Shown here: in pieces, positions 42,482 through 50,865 of the stretch | How positions within the stretch are numbered: the stretch's first letter is position 1 | Layout: every line of letters starts with the position of its first letter | Assembly: GCA_964616465.1 (NCBI GenBank) | Contig: CAZTTO010000005.1 | Coordinates: 121,697 to 185,696 of the forward strand | Direction of reading: 5' to 3' | From: JAFLBI01 sp964616465 | GTDB lineage: Bacteria; Bacteroidota; Bacteroidia; Chitinophagales; Chitinophagaceae | Length of the DNA: 64,000 nucleotides | Translations under genes and position numbers: made by a program | The notes under the pieces: generated by a model | What the model was told of the DNA's origin: nothing | Databases searched by the model: none | What the model saw: only the letters and a program-made list of their open reading frames with translations

Positions 42482-44509
42482 TTATACGCTAGGTTCTACC
42501 CAGGCTTCATTTTCTTTCAACAAGTTAATTAACTCGTCAACTGCAATTTCACTTGGAATATTTTTTTTCACTACTTCTTTGCCTTTGTACAAAGTAATTT
42601 TTCCAACGCCACTTCCTACATAGCCAAAATCTGCATCAGCCATTTCTCCTGGTCCGTTTACAATACAACCCATAATCGCAATTTTTACGCCTTTCAAGTG
42701 ATTGGTAACAGAGCGAATCTTAGCTGTTGTTTCTTGTAAGTCGAATAAAGTTCTACCGCAGGAAGGACAAGAGATATATTCTGTTTTAGAAATACGCGTT
42801 CTGGTTGCCTGTAAAATACCAAAAGCAGTTGTATTCATAAATGCTTCTGGTGTTTCTGATTGTCCTTGCTGGTTGTATCTTCTTCCACTTAAAGTAGCAT
42901 CTGCGAATTGTTGGTGAGCAGCGGAAGACATTCCTAAGCAAATTCCATCGCCCCAACCATCTAAAAAGAGCGCCCCTGTTTCAGTTGCAAAATGTATGAG
43001 GTGTTCATCTGCTGTTTGCCATTGGCTATCGCAAATAAGCACCACAGGATTTTGAATTTGTCTTGCTTCCAACTCTACAAACATTCTTCTTACTGCCGGC
43101 ATAGCATGTTGGTTCTGGCTGCTTAAGCATAAAACCACATTAGGCAGGTTAGCTAATTGATCGAGGTAGGTGAAATCATTGATAGTTGTTACATCGCTGA
43201 AACAATCCATCATTACAAAATTGAGAACATCGCTGGTCTTACTAGCCGAAACGAATCCTGAGTCTTGAAAAATAGGGAAGTATTTTTCTTGATCAGTTGC
43301 TTGTTCCCAAATATGCGGATACACTAAAACTCGAAGTGTTCCAGGTAAAGCAAAAGGTAAAATTTGATTACCTGTAAAAATATAATCAGCCGCTGCATCT
43401 GCAATATGCCATTTATCGTTTGCTGGATCATATTGGTAGCCGACAGATTCCAAATGTTCTGGTTGAATATTGGCAACCTTACTTAAATCAGCAATTACAA
43501 CAGGCACCTGTTGTTGTCCAATATTTTGAACAGCAAAGCTGTTCCTTCTTTTATACGAATAAGGTTGATGTGTAATTTTTTCAATCGCAGCAATAGGTGT
43601 ATGATTGCTGCGATTGCTGTAACGTTTTACTAAATCTCTACAGACAGGAATTTCGAATTCGGGGTCTTCGGTAAGTGAAACACGCACGGTATCGCCCAAG
43701 CCATCTTCTAACAAAGTGCCAATGCCTGCTGCACTTTTAATTCTTCCATCTTCACCATCGCCTGCTTCAGTAACACCTAAATGAAGAGGATAACATTCAC
43801 CAAATTCCTCCATCATAGTATGCACTAGCATTCGGTAAGCCTGCACCATAACTTGAGGGTTACTGGCTTTCATACTCAGTACAATATTATGGAAGCTCTC
43901 GTAGCGTGCAATACGCAAAAATTCCATAGCGCTTTCAACCATACCCATGGGCGTATCGCCATAGCGACTCATAATACGATCGCTTAGAGAACCATGGTTG
44001 GTACCAATACGCATGGCTGTTCCATGCTCTTTGCAAATTTTTACAAGCGGTGTAAATCTTTCACGGATGCGATCAATTTCTTCTGCATAATCAGCATCTG
44101 TATATTCAATAAGTTCAAACTTCTTTTTATCAACATAATTACCCGGATTCACCCTAACTTTTTCAACAATTCTAGCTGCAATTTCAGCGGCATTAGGAGT
44201 AAAGTGAATATCAGCAACCAAAGGCGTATTGTATCCCCTTTTGCGCAACATAGCTTTGATCGCAGCCAAGTTTTCAGCTTCTTTTTTGCTGGGCGCAGTT
44301 ATACGAACCAACTCAGCTCCCGCTTCAATACAACGAATAGATTGTTCTACAGTTGCCAAAGTATCCATGGTATCTGTAGTAGTCATTGTTTGCACGCGAA
44401 TAGGATGGCAAATGCCATTACCCGGATTACCCATTAGCAAATCGCCAATGCGCACTTCACGTGTAATTAATCGTTGGTATTGTGTAAGTGAGGGTGTATA
44501 GCCTTGCAT
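42482..44509 (-). CDS. ispG: 4-hydroxy-3-methylbut-2-enyl diphosphate synthase, long form (IspG)
   Basis: Penultimate step of the MEP isoprenoid pathway: converts MEcPP to HMBPP with a [4Fe-4S] cluster. The 675-residue protein is the long form found in Bacteroidota, Chlamydia and plants. The N-terminal TIM barrel carries RIGDLLMGNPGNGICHPIRVQTMTTTDT and the GxGLG-type segment. A middle insert of about 260 residues (roughly 300-560) follows. The C-terminal iron-sulfur domain has FISCPSCGRTLFDL and GCIVNGPGEM with the three cluster cysteines. The gene is downstream of the beta-lactamase homologue with a 6-nt gap, so co-transcription is likely. Confidence 0.97.
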   Translation of the reverse strand: MQGYTPSLTQYQRLITREVRIGDLLMGNPGNGICHPIRVQTMTTTDTMDTLATVEQSIRCIEAGAELVRITAPSKKEAENLAAIKAMLRKRGYNTPLVADIHFTPNAAEIAARIVEKVRVNPGNYVDKKKFELIEYTDADYAEEIDRIRERFTPLVKICKEHGTAMRIGTNHGSLSDRIMSRYGDTPMGMVESAMEFLRIARYESFHNIVLSMKASNPQVMVQAYRMLVHTMMEEFGECYPLHLGVTEAGDGEDGRIKSAAGIGTLLEDGLGDTVRVSLTEDPEFEIPVCRDLVKRYSNRSNHTPIAAIEKITHQPYSYKRRNSFAVQNIGQQQVPVVIADLSKVANIQPEHLESVGYQYDPANDKWHIADAAADYIFTGNQILPFALPGTLRVLVYPHIWEQATDQEKYFPIFQDSGFVSASKTSDVLNFVMMDCFSDVTTINDFTYLDQLANLPNVVLCLSSQNQHAMPAVRRMFVELEARQIQNPVVLICDSQWQTADEHLIHFATETGALFLDGWGDGICLGMSSAAHQQFADATLSGRRYNQQGQSETPEAFMNTTAFGILQATRTRISKTEYISCPSCGRTLFDLQETTAKIRSVTNHLKGVKIAIMGCIVNGPGEMADADFGYVGSGVGKITLYKGKEVVKKNIPSEIAVDELINLLKENEAWVEPSV

Positions 44510-44515
44510 GATTGC

Positions 44516-45340
44516 TTATCTTTTTCCTTCAAAAAAATTAAGGTAGGTCAATATATTCTTGAGAATATTCAAGCGCTGGTTCACTAATGCAGTTTCATCT
44601 TTTCCTTCAAGATGCAATACAAAGAAATAGGGATGTTTGTTTTCTTCAATCCAGCCCACAACCCAAGTCATAGGTTGACCTTGTGGTGTTTTTCCTAAAC
44701 CAGTTTTATATGCAAGGGTGTAGTTAGAATTTGATTCGCGAAGCATCATTTTACGAACAATATCCTGTGTTCTTTTTTGGAATGGAAGTTGACCAAAGTA
44801 CAATCGCTTTACAATGCCTAGTTGTTCATCGCCACAAACCTTGGCAGATTGATCTAGCCAGAAAGAAGAAAGATTGTTGTTAATTACAAATCTGTTTTCT
44901 TTTGCAGCATAGCCCAATGTATCTAACCAACTTTGCATGGTGTCTTTACCTATACGAAGTGCTAAAGTTTGAAAGTGAGGAACAGCCGATAGTTCAAATG
45001 CTTTTTCAAGTGAAAGGTCTTGGTTCCAATCTGTATTTTCTCTTTGTACACCATCCCAAGGAAGTACATCTTTTTCATTATTAATTCGACCTGTTTCAAG
45101 TGCAATTAAACTATTGATGATTTTAAAAGTTGAAGCAGGTGTGTAAAGCGAGTCTTTGAATTTTGCTACATCGTATACAGTAAACTCCCCAATGCCATTG
45201 TCGAACAATGCAAATGAACCAGTTACTCCAGCTTCTTCAAAATACTTACCCAGCTTTTCATCTGTCTTTACATTGTTTGGAGTACAAGATGCTAACAAGG
45301 CAACCCATCCAATAACTATCAACCAACTTAATTTACGCAT
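44516..45340 (-). CDS. Class D beta-lactamase-type lipoprotein
   Basis: A 274-residue penicillin-binding/OXA-fold protein with lipobox LLASC (Cys19). The class D motifs are Ser70-Thr-Phe-Lys73 (in TPASTFKI), SxV as Ser118-Ala-Val, and KTG as Lys212-Thr-Gly, followed by WVVGW. The YGN motif of OXA enzymes is replaced by YAA in LGYAAKEN, so activity may differ. It could be a true beta-lactamase or a BlaR-sensor-like or transpeptidase relative. ATG 45340 (MRKLSW) is chosen because it opens the signal peptide. It lies upstream of ispG with a 6-nt spacing. Confidence 0.85.
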   Translation of the reverse strand: MRKLSWLIVIGWVALLASCTPNNVKTDEKLGKYFEEAGVTGSFALFDNGIGEFTVYDVAKFKDSLYTPASTFKIINSLIALETGRINNEKDVLPWDGVQRENTDWNQDLSLEKAFELSAVPHFQTLALRIGKDTMQSWLDTLGYAAKENRFVINNNLSSFWLDQSAKVCGDEQLGIVKRLYFGQLPFQKRTQDIVRKMMLRESNSNYTLAYKTGLGKTPQGQPMTWVVGWIEENKHPYFFVLHLEGKDETALVNQRLNILKNILTYLNFFEGKR

Positions 45341-45427
45341 AGCTTCAATTTTGCCCTGCAAAGGTAAAGGCAGGGGCTATATCAAATTTGTGAAAAAGGG
45401 CAATTCTAGATAGCTGCTTGAAAGGCA

Positions 45428-45450
45428 TAAAAAAAGCCCCCGAAGGGGCT
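45428..45450 (-). terminator. Terminator of kbl
   Basis: On the minus strand AGCCCC-TTCG-GGGGCT is followed by seven T. It lies directly after the kbl stop and separates kbl from the beta-lactamase homologue. Confidence 0.9.
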
Positions 45451-45459
45451 AAAGCTATG

Positions 45460-46647
45460 TTAAGCAATTACTTGCAATGCTTTACCTACTTTGGTGAATG
45501 CTGCAATAGCTCTATCTAAGTGATCTTTGGTATGTGCTGCACTCAATTGAACACGAATTCTAGCCTGTCCTTTTGGAACAACTGGGTAAAAGAATCCAAT
45601 TACATACACCCCCTCTTCTAATAACGCAGCTGCAAATTTTTGAGCAATAACTGCATCGTATAACATGATTGGAACTATTGGGTGTTCTCCGGGCTTAATA
45701 TCAAAGCCAGCAGCAGTCATGTTTTCTCTAAAGTATTTGGTGTTGAACTCTAGCTGATCGCGTAAATGTGTGGTGCTGCTGAGCATGTCCAAAACAGCAA
45801 TACTTGCTCCAACAATAGAAGGTGCAAGCGTATTAGAAAACAAGTATGGTCGAGATCTTTGGCGCAGCATTTCAATAATAGGTCTTCTTCCACTTGTAAA
45901 TCCACCACTTGCTCCACCCAAAGCTTTACCCAATGTACCAGTTATGATATCTACCCTGCCCATTACTCCTCTGTGCTCATGTGTTCCTCTACCGGTTTTG
46001 CCGAGGAAGCCAGAAGAATGACATTCATCAATCATCACAATAGCATCGTATTGATCGGCTAGGTCGCAAATTTTATCGAGCTGGGCAATTGTTCCATCCA
46101 TGCTGAAGCTACCATCGGTTACAATAATTCTGCTTCTGCAATGAGCGGCTTCTTTCAACTTAGTTTCCAAATCAGCCATGTTATTGTGCTCATAGCGAAA
46201 GCGTTGCGCTTTACAGAGACGAACGCCATCAATAATACTTGCATGGTTGAGGGCATCACTTATGATAGCATCTTCTTCATTGAACAATGGTTCGAATACT
46301 CCTCCATTCGCATCGAAAGCCGCGGCATATAAAATGGTATCCTCAGTGCCTAAGAAAGAAGCAATTTTTTCTTCAAGTGTTTTGTGAATGTCTTGGGTGC
46401 CGCAAATAAAGCGAACACTGCTCATACCATAACCATGCGTGTCAATGGCGTCGTGTGCCGCTTTTATTACATCGGGATGGGCCGATAAACCTAGGTAGTT
46501 ATTGGCGCAAAAATTCAATACTTGTTTACCCTGTACCATAATTTCTGGACCTTGCTCACTCGATATAATACGCTCCTTCTTAAAAAGTCCGGCAGATTCA
46601 ATTTCTTTCAATTCCGCTTCAATGCGGGATACGAATTTTTCATTCAT
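45460..46647 (-). CDS. kbl: Glycine C-acetyltransferase (2-amino-3-ketobutyrate CoA ligase)
   Basis: A PLP enzyme of threonine breakdown that joins glycine and acetyl-CoA with 2-amino-3-ketobutyrate. At 395 residues it has the family length. Recognised blocks: FCANNYLGLSAHPDVIKAA, GYGMSSVRFICGTQDIHKTLE, the PLP-binding Lys in TGTLGKALGGASGGF, and FSNTLAPSIVGASIAVLD. These distinguish Kbl from serine palmitoyltransferase and AONS relatives, with Kbl the best fit. A good promoter (TTG-N17-TACCTTTG) lies upstream and a strong terminator downstream, so it is a single-gene unit. Threonine dehydrogenase is not adjacent. Confidence 0.94.
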   Translation of the reverse strand: MNEKFVSRIEAELKEIESAGLFKKERIISSEQGPEIMVQGKQVLNFCANNYLGLSAHPDVIKAAHDAIDTHGYGMSSVRFICGTQDIHKTLEEKIASFLGTEDTILYAAAFDANGGVFEPLFNEEDAIISDALNHASIIDGVRLCKAQRFRYEHNNMADLETKLKEAAHCRSRIIVTDGSFSMDGTIAQLDKICDLADQYDAIVMIDECHSSGFLGKTGRGTHEHRGVMGRVDIITGTLGKALGGASGGFTSGRRPIIEMLRQRSRPYLFSNTLAPSIVGASIAVLDMLSSTTHLRDQLEFNTKYFRENMTAAGFDIKPGEHPIVPIMLYDAVIAQKFAAALLEEGVYVIGFFYPVVPKGQARIRVQLSAAHTKDHLDRAIAAFTKVGKALQVIA

Positions 46648-46666
46648 AGTTCAAGCTTTGTGGTGG

Positions 46667-46674
46667 CAAAGGTA
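46667..46674 (-). promoter_or_regulatory. Promoter of kbl
   Basis: The minus strand reads TACCTTTG, with TTG 17 nt upstream. It is 19 nt before the kbl start codon. Confidence 0.65.
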
Positions 46675-46735
46675 GGGAATGGGGGAACCGACAAGGGGGT
46701 GAATTGGCAAAAACTATTTTTTTTCAAAAATTTTC

Positions 46736-46743
46736 TATCTTCG
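46736..46743 (+). promoter_or_regulatory. Possible -7 promoter box of the greA leader
   Basis: TATCTTCG, one mismatch from TAnnTTTG. It is 6 nt before an ATG that opens a small leader frame. Confidence 0.4.
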
Positions 46744-46749
46744 TTCAAT

Positions 46750-46815
46750 ATGCAACGCCGCACATTGGTTGTGGCGTTGTATTTTTTTTCTATACCTAAA
46801 CGAGAAAGTCTATGA
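46750..46815 (+). CDS. Candidate leader peptide overlapping the greA start
   Basis: A 21-codon frame begins MQRRTLVVAL and runs through the hairpin and T-tract to a TGA at 46813-46815. That TGA overlaps the greA ATG (ATGA). It begins close to the predicted transcript start. The arrangement would couple translation of greA to that of the leader. No homologue is recognised and coding potential cannot be judged at this size. Confidence 0.25.
   Translation: MQRRTLVVALYFFSIPKRESL
46753..46789 (+). terminator. Terminator-like hairpin in the greA leader
   Basis: CAACGC and CACA pair with TGTG and GCGTTG (10 bp, a 2-nt CG bulge, 5-nt loop), followed by TA and eight T. It sits between the predicted promoter and greA, so it would act as an attenuator or as the end of a short leader RNA. 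Confidence 0.65.
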
Positions 46816-47285
46816 GTGAAGTTTTGTATGTAACACAGGAAACCTTTGAAAAAATGAAGGAAGAACTGCATCGCATGAAAACTGTGGATCGTCCGGCTGC
46901 TTCTAGAGCAATTGCTGAAGCTAGGGAGAAAGGCGATTTGAGAGAAAATGCTGAATACGACGCTGCTAAAGAAGCTCAGGGCATGTTAGAAGCTCGAATT
47001 AAACTGCTGGAAGGACAAATCGCAACCGCTAAAATTGTGGATACGAGTACCATTGATACCAGTCGTGTTGCTATCTTAACCAAGGTAACCATTACGAATG
47101 TATCTACTAAGAAAACAGTGACTTATCAGATTGTTGGAGAGAAAGAAGCCGATCTAAAAGCGGGTAAAATTTCTGCATCTTCCCCAATTGGTAAGGGTTT
47201 GATAGGTAAGCAGGTGGGTGAAATAGCTGAAGTGCATGCTCCTAATGGCGTGTTAAAGTTTAGTGTAGATAACATAACCATTTAA
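46812..47285 (+). CDS. greA: Transcription elongation factor GreA
   Basis: A 157-residue factor that rescues backtracked RNA polymerase by stimulating transcript cleavage. The N-terminal coiled coil (TQETFEKMKEELHRMKTVDRPAASRAIAEAREKGDLRENAEYDAAKEAQG) carries the acidic tip residues in the ARExGDLxENAEYxAAK signature. The C-terminal FKBP-like domain includes YQIVGEKEADLKAGKISASSPIGKGLIGK. The length is exact for the family. Its start overlaps the leader frame. The HIT gene begins 1 nt after the stop, so the two form one unit. Confidence 0.97.
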   Translation: MSEVLYVTQETFEKMKEELHRMKTVDRPAASRAIAEAREKGDLRENAEYDAAKEAQGMLEARIKLLEGQIATAKIVDTSTIDTSRVAILTKVTITNVSTKKTVTYQIVGEKEADLKAGKISASSPIGKGLIGKQVGEIAEVHAPNGVLKFSVDNITI

Positions 47286-47286
47286 A

Positions 47287-47679
47287 ATGACCTTGTTTTC
47301 AAAAATCATAGCGGGCGAAATTCCTTGTTATAAAATTGCTGAATCAGATCAATTTTTGGCATTCTTAGACATATTTCCTTGTGCACCTGGACATACTTTG
47401 GTTATTCCAAAAATAGAAGAAGACAGGTTATTTGATCTGCCCAACGATTATTTATCGGGTATTTTGCCTTTTGCGAAGCCAGTCGCTCATGCAATAAGGG
47501 CGGCTTTTCCATGCGATCATGTGAATATTATGACCGTTGGTTTTGAAGTGCCACATGCGCATATTCACTTGCTTCCTATGAAGGGACTTGCAGATATGCA
47601 TATCCTTTCTAGAAAGTCGAAGCCTTCACAAGAAGAATTACGCATCGTTCAGGAACAAATCTTGGCTCATTTGTCCTAA
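47287..47679 (+). CDS. HIT family hydrolase
   Basis: 130 residues, one histidine-triad domain. Conserved features: MTLFSKIIAGEIPCYKIAE at the N-terminus, AFLDIFPCAPGHTLVIPK, and the catalytic triad HAHIHLLP near residue 91. HIT proteins hydrolyse nucleotidyl-phosphoramidates or dinucleoside polyphosphates; this subgroup (Hint/HinT-like) usually acts on AMP-linked substrates. It follows greA directly (1 nt) and is probably co-transcribed. Confidence 0.93.
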   Translation: MTLFSKIIAGEIPCYKIAESDQFLAFLDIFPCAPGHTLVIPKIEEDRLFDLPNDYLSGILPFAKPVAHAIRAAFPCDHVNIMTVGFEVPHAHIHLLPMKGLADMHILSRKSKPSQEELRIVQEQILAHLS

Positions 47680-47759
47680 TTGGAACCTTTTTGTGAAAAT
47701 TTTGTTGAACTAATTGTGTGAAATCTTAAACTTTCATACCTTCAATCAAACGCCAGATT

Positions 47760-48146
47760 ATGGTATCCAAAATTTCAGAAGGGGTTGAGATTAGTGTAGA
47801 AACATTTTATCAAAACGACTACAGCAATCCAATGGCTGGTGAGTTCATGTTTGCTTATAGAATAACTATTGAGAATCATAATTCATTCACCGTAAAGCTT
47901 TTGCGTCGTCATTGGCAGATTTTCGATAGCAATGCGGAATACAGAGAGGTAGAGGGTGATGGAGTGGTAGGCATGCAGCCAGTGATTGCTCCTGGCGAGC
48001 ATTACCAATATGTAAGTGGTTGTAATTTGAAGACTGAAATTGGAAAAATGTCTGGAAGTTATACCATGCAAGACTTAGACACAATGAGGGAATTTAAAGT
48101 TAAGATACCTGCATTCGATTTAATTGTACCCATTAAGCTTAATTAG
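47760..48146 (+). CDS. apaG: ApaG domain protein
   Basis: A 128-residue ApaG/DUF525 protein with an immunoglobulin-like fold. It matches the family in FAYRITIENHNSFTVKLLRRHWQIFDSNAEYREVEGDGVVGMQPVIAPGEHYQYVSGCNLKTEIGKMSGSY. It is linked in other bacteria to cobalt/magnesium phenotypes; the mechanism is unknown. Length and both halves of the motif are complete. Its stop overlaps the gldB stop by 4 nt on the opposite strand. Confidence 0.95.
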   Translation: MVSKISEGVEISVETFYQNDYSNPMAGEFMFAYRITIENHNSFTVKLLRRHWQIFDSNAEYREVEGDGVVGMQPVIAPGEHYQYVSGCNLKTEIGKMSGSYTMQDLDTMREFKVKIPAFDLIVPIKLN

Positions 48147-49156
48147 GGCTTATACTTAGCTTCTTCAAATAATTGTAAAGGATCTTTTTTCATCAGCTCG
48201 GTTAATGAGCTGTTTTTATTTTTATCCATCCACTTTCTAACAATTGCCAATCCAGTAAATGCGCCAATATTTCCAGGGGCTTCTAAACTAATGGCGGCTG
48301 TATGTGGCCCATCAGAAACAAATTCTTGAATTAAAGCGGGTTGTGTTTCAAACAATAGGTTGTTTTGGGCAAAAAAAGCCCAAATAAATGCTTCACTTTT
48401 TAAACATCCTTTCATTTGATTGTCGGTATAACCTAAAATCAAACTGTCCGCCATACCCGGAAACAGTTTACTTAAAACATATTTTCTCTTTCCAATTTCA
48501 ATCATTTGAGCAACCAGAGGCTTGCCAGGTGGTAATGGCGGAAACCAATCTTCCAACAAGCTTTGCAGGGTATTGATGAGCAAATATTCTTGTGTGAATT
48601 TTCTCGAAATGAATTGAGGATACAGCATTTGTCCTTCTTCGGTTAAATACAAAGGATGGGTGGCTCCTAGATAGAGTTGCAGTCCAACTCCCAAGCCTGT
48701 TTCAGTAACTACATTGGCAAAACTGTTAATGGGTCCGACGAACAGCGTTATATCTTCCGGTAACTGCTGCTCAGGGAAATAGTACTTGGCGTATTGTAAA
48801 GACTTAGTAAGTTCTTTTTGTAAGGGTTCGAACTTGCCATACAATTTTTGTGCATCTTCAAAAACAGATTTGTAAGTCCGAATGAATTTCCTCACCTGTG
48901 TAGGAACCGAATCTGGCTGAGGGGGCAATGCCAATACTTGGTATAGATAATCTCTCGTAAAAGCGGGGTTGTTATCAAAAAGACGATCTAATTCAGTTTC
49001 AACCTGATTCGTATCTATTCCAAAAAATGAGCTATCGTAACGAATGAATTTTGTATTGACTTGAATATGAGACACATTGGGGGCATCATTTGAATTTTTA
49101 CAGCCCCAAATAAACAAGCTACAAGCTGCAACAGCAGTAAAAAAAACATTTTTCAT
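48143..49156 (-). CDS. gldB: Gliding motility lipoprotein GldB
   Basis: A 337-residue lipoprotein (lipobox IWGC). The body contains the GldB pattern: IRYDSSFFGIDTNQVETELDRLF, PAFTRDYLYQVLALPP, and LFVGPINSFANVVTETGLGVGLQLYLG. GldB is one of the proteins required for gliding in Flavobacterium and is kept in many T9SS-bearing Bacteroidota. It probably acts at the outer membrane or in the periplasm. The start codon lies 5 nt after an exact -7 box. GldH, another component, is encoded 30 kb away in this window. Confidence 0.88.
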   Translation of the reverse strand: MKNVFFTAVAACSLFIWGCKNSNDAPNVSHIQVNTKFIRYDSSFFGIDTNQVETELDRLFDNNPAFTRDYLYQVLALPPQPDSVPTQVRKFIRTYKSVFEDAQKLYGKFEPLQKELTKSLQYAKYYFPEQQLPEDITLFVGPINSFANVVTETGLGVGLQLYLGATHPLYLTEEGQMLYPQFISRKFTQEYLLINTLQSLLEDWFPPLPPGKPLVAQMIEIGKRKYVLSKLFPGMADSLILGYTDNQMKGCLKSEAFIWAFFAQNNLLFETQPALIQEFVSDGPHTAAISLEAPGNIGAFTGLAIVRKWMDKNKNSSLTELMKKDPLQLFEEAKYKP

Positions 49157-49161
49157 CTCAG

Positions 49162-49169
49162 CAAAAGTA
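49162..49169 (-). promoter_or_regulatory. -7 promoter box of gldB
   Basis: The minus strand reads TACTTTTG, then CTGAG and ATG, giving a leader of only a few nucleotides or none. Confidence 0.5.
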
Positions 49170-49253
49170 GTAGTTCTTTCGGCCTATTTATGTCATATAG
49201 CTTGTATGTATGAGAACTTTAGCAATTTAACAGCATCCAATAGCTGCAATGCC

Positions 49254-49261
49254 TATTTTTG
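49254..49261 (+). promoter_or_regulatory. -7 promoter box of icd
   Basis: TATTTTTG, 21 nt before the icd start. Confidence 0.5.
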
Positions 49262-49282
49262 CGCCAATTTTAAAAGACACAT

Positions 49283-50737
49283 ATGAAAAAAATTGCTGTA
49301 GCCAAAGGAGATGGAATTGGTCCAGAGATTATGGATGCTGTTCTTAAGATTTTTGAAGCTGCTAAAGTTCCCCTTCAGTATGAAGTTGTAGAAATGGGTA
49401 AATGGGTATTTGATAAAGGGTATAGCAATGGAATGACACCTGAAGCGCAGCAAACCATCGAAGACCTAGGAATTTTATTCAAGGGTCCTATGGAAACACC
49501 TAAGGGTAAGGGAGTAAAGAGTGTGAATGTAACAGCTCGTAAAACTTGGAATACTTATGCCAATAAGCGTACTTTTCAAACCTTGCACGGTGTAGAAACT
49601 GTTTTCAGTAAAGCGGGCATTCCAATTGATTTGACCATTGTTCGTGAAAATATTGAAGATACTTACGGTGGTATTGAGCATATGCTTACGCATGATGTTG
49701 CGTTGAGTCGTCGCTTTATTACCCGTCCTGGTAGCATGCAGGTGATTAAGTATGCATTTGAAATGGCCAAGAAAAAAGGTGCTCGCAGAATTACTTGCGG
49801 ACACAAAGCCAACATCATGAAAATTACGGATGGCCTGTTTTTGGAAGTATTTTATGAAGTTGCCAAAGACTATCCAGAGTTGAAAGCGGATGATGTTATT
49901 GTAGATGATTTATGTATGAAGTTGGTAAGCCGTCCACATGAATTTGATGTGGTTGTATTGACCAATTTGCAAGGTGATATAGTGAGCGATTTATGTGCTG
50001 GTTTGGTAGGTGGATTGGGATTTGCGCCGAGTGCAAATATTGGAGATCATATTTCGATTTTTGAAGCAGTACACGGAACAGCGCCAGATATCACTGGTAA
50101 AAATATTGCAAATCCAACAGCGTTGTTGTTAAGTGGTGTAGGAATGTTGCGTCACCTTGGACTGATGACTGCAGCTGCAAATATTGAAAATGCGTTGTTG
50201 TACACCTTAGAGTCTGGCGTACATACAGGTGACTTTGGAGATAAATCAACTCCATCTGTGAACACAACTGATTTTGCAGAAGCAATCATTAAAAACCTTG
50301 GAAAACTACCAGACCACAATCCTCGTCCAGTTATTCCAGATCTTCCAATGACTCCAACCCATTTCAAACTTGAGCAAAATCCGCTTATCATGACTCAAGA
50401 AAAAGAGGAAGAAAAGATTGTTGGGGTTGACTTGTTTATTGAGAGTGCGGAACAGCCAAATGCTGTGGCGGATAAGCTACTTCAACATACAGGCGATTTG
50501 TTTAAGTTGGTAACTATCAGTAACCGCGGTACGCAGGTTTGGCCTAAGGGAAGTGTGTACACTAATTTGATTAACCAGTATCGTTGCAGGTTTGAAAGTA
50601 TTGGTGAAGAGCCAGTAACTCAAATTGATATCATGGAATTGTATAAGCGCAGCATGAAGGATTTCAAGGTTTGCTCTTTGGAATTACTGAACATGTGGGG
50701 CGATAAAAAAGCGTATTCTTTAGCACAAGGACAATAA
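49283..50737 (+). CDS. icd: NADP-dependent isocitrate dehydrogenase
   Basis: Converts isocitrate to 2-oxoglutarate in the TCA cycle. The 484-residue protein has the isocitrate/isopropylmalate dehydrogenase core: AVAKGDGIGPEI, the substrate region VRENIEDTYGGIEH, and the metal/cofactor region NLQGDIVSDLCAGLVGG...EAVHGTAPDITGKNIANP. A C-terminal extension of about 140 residues after the core (from residue ~345) is typical of the Thermus/Bacteroidota-type enzyme and distinguishes it from the E. coli form. It is monocistronic with a promoter box upstream and a strong terminator downstream. Coenzyme preference is inferred from subgroup, not residues. Confidence 0.93.
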   Translation: MKKIAVAKGDGIGPEIMDAVLKIFEAAKVPLQYEVVEMGKWVFDKGYSNGMTPEAQQTIEDLGILFKGPMETPKGKGVKSVNVTARKTWNTYANKRTFQTLHGVETVFSKAGIPIDLTIVRENIEDTYGGIEHMLTHDVALSRRFITRPGSMQVIKYAFEMAKKKGARRITCGHKANIMKITDGLFLEVFYEVAKDYPELKADDVIVDDLCMKLVSRPHEFDVVVLTNLQGDIVSDLCAGLVGGLGFAPSANIGDHISIFEAVHGTAPDITGKNIANPTALLLSGVGMLRHLGLMTAAANIENALLYTLESGVHTGDFGDKSTPSVNTTDFAEAIIKNLGKLPDHNPRPVIPDLPMTPTHFKLEQNPLIMTQEKEEEKIVGVDLFIESAEQPNAVADKLLQHTGDLFKLVTISNRGTQVWPKGSVYTNLINQYRCRFESIGEEPVTQIDIMELYKRSMKDFKVCSLELLNMWGDKKAYSLAQGQ

Positions 50738-50759
50738 AGTTTTCAAACATTCATAGAAT

Positions 50760-50785
50760 GGGCACCTGTTCGGTGCCCTTTTTTT
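50760..50785 (+). terminator. Terminator of icd
   Basis: GGGCACC-TGTTC-GGTGCCC hairpin followed by seven T. Confidence 0.92.
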
Positions 50786-50839
50786 ATTTCCAAAATGCTA
50801 AAAATAGTTGTTGATGCAACCATTTTCATTTTTTCCCCT

Positions 50840-50847
50840 TACATTTG
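50840..50847 (+). promoter_or_regulatory. -7 promoter box of the thiolase gene
   Basis: TACATTTG, 18 nt before ATG 50866. An in-frame upstream start at 50845 would fall inside this box, which supports the shorter start. Confidence 0.6.
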
Positions 50848-50865
50848 GTTGTAAATCTGATTGCC

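Noticed and set aside
42482..44509. IspG being almost twice the usual bacterial length
   Set aside because: The long form with a middle insert is normal for Bacteroidota, Chlamydia and plants, so it is not a fusion artefact.
48824..48834. GGTTCGAAC, like a tRNA T-arm
   Set aside because: It lies within gldB coding sequence and has no acceptor stem or anticodon arm around it.
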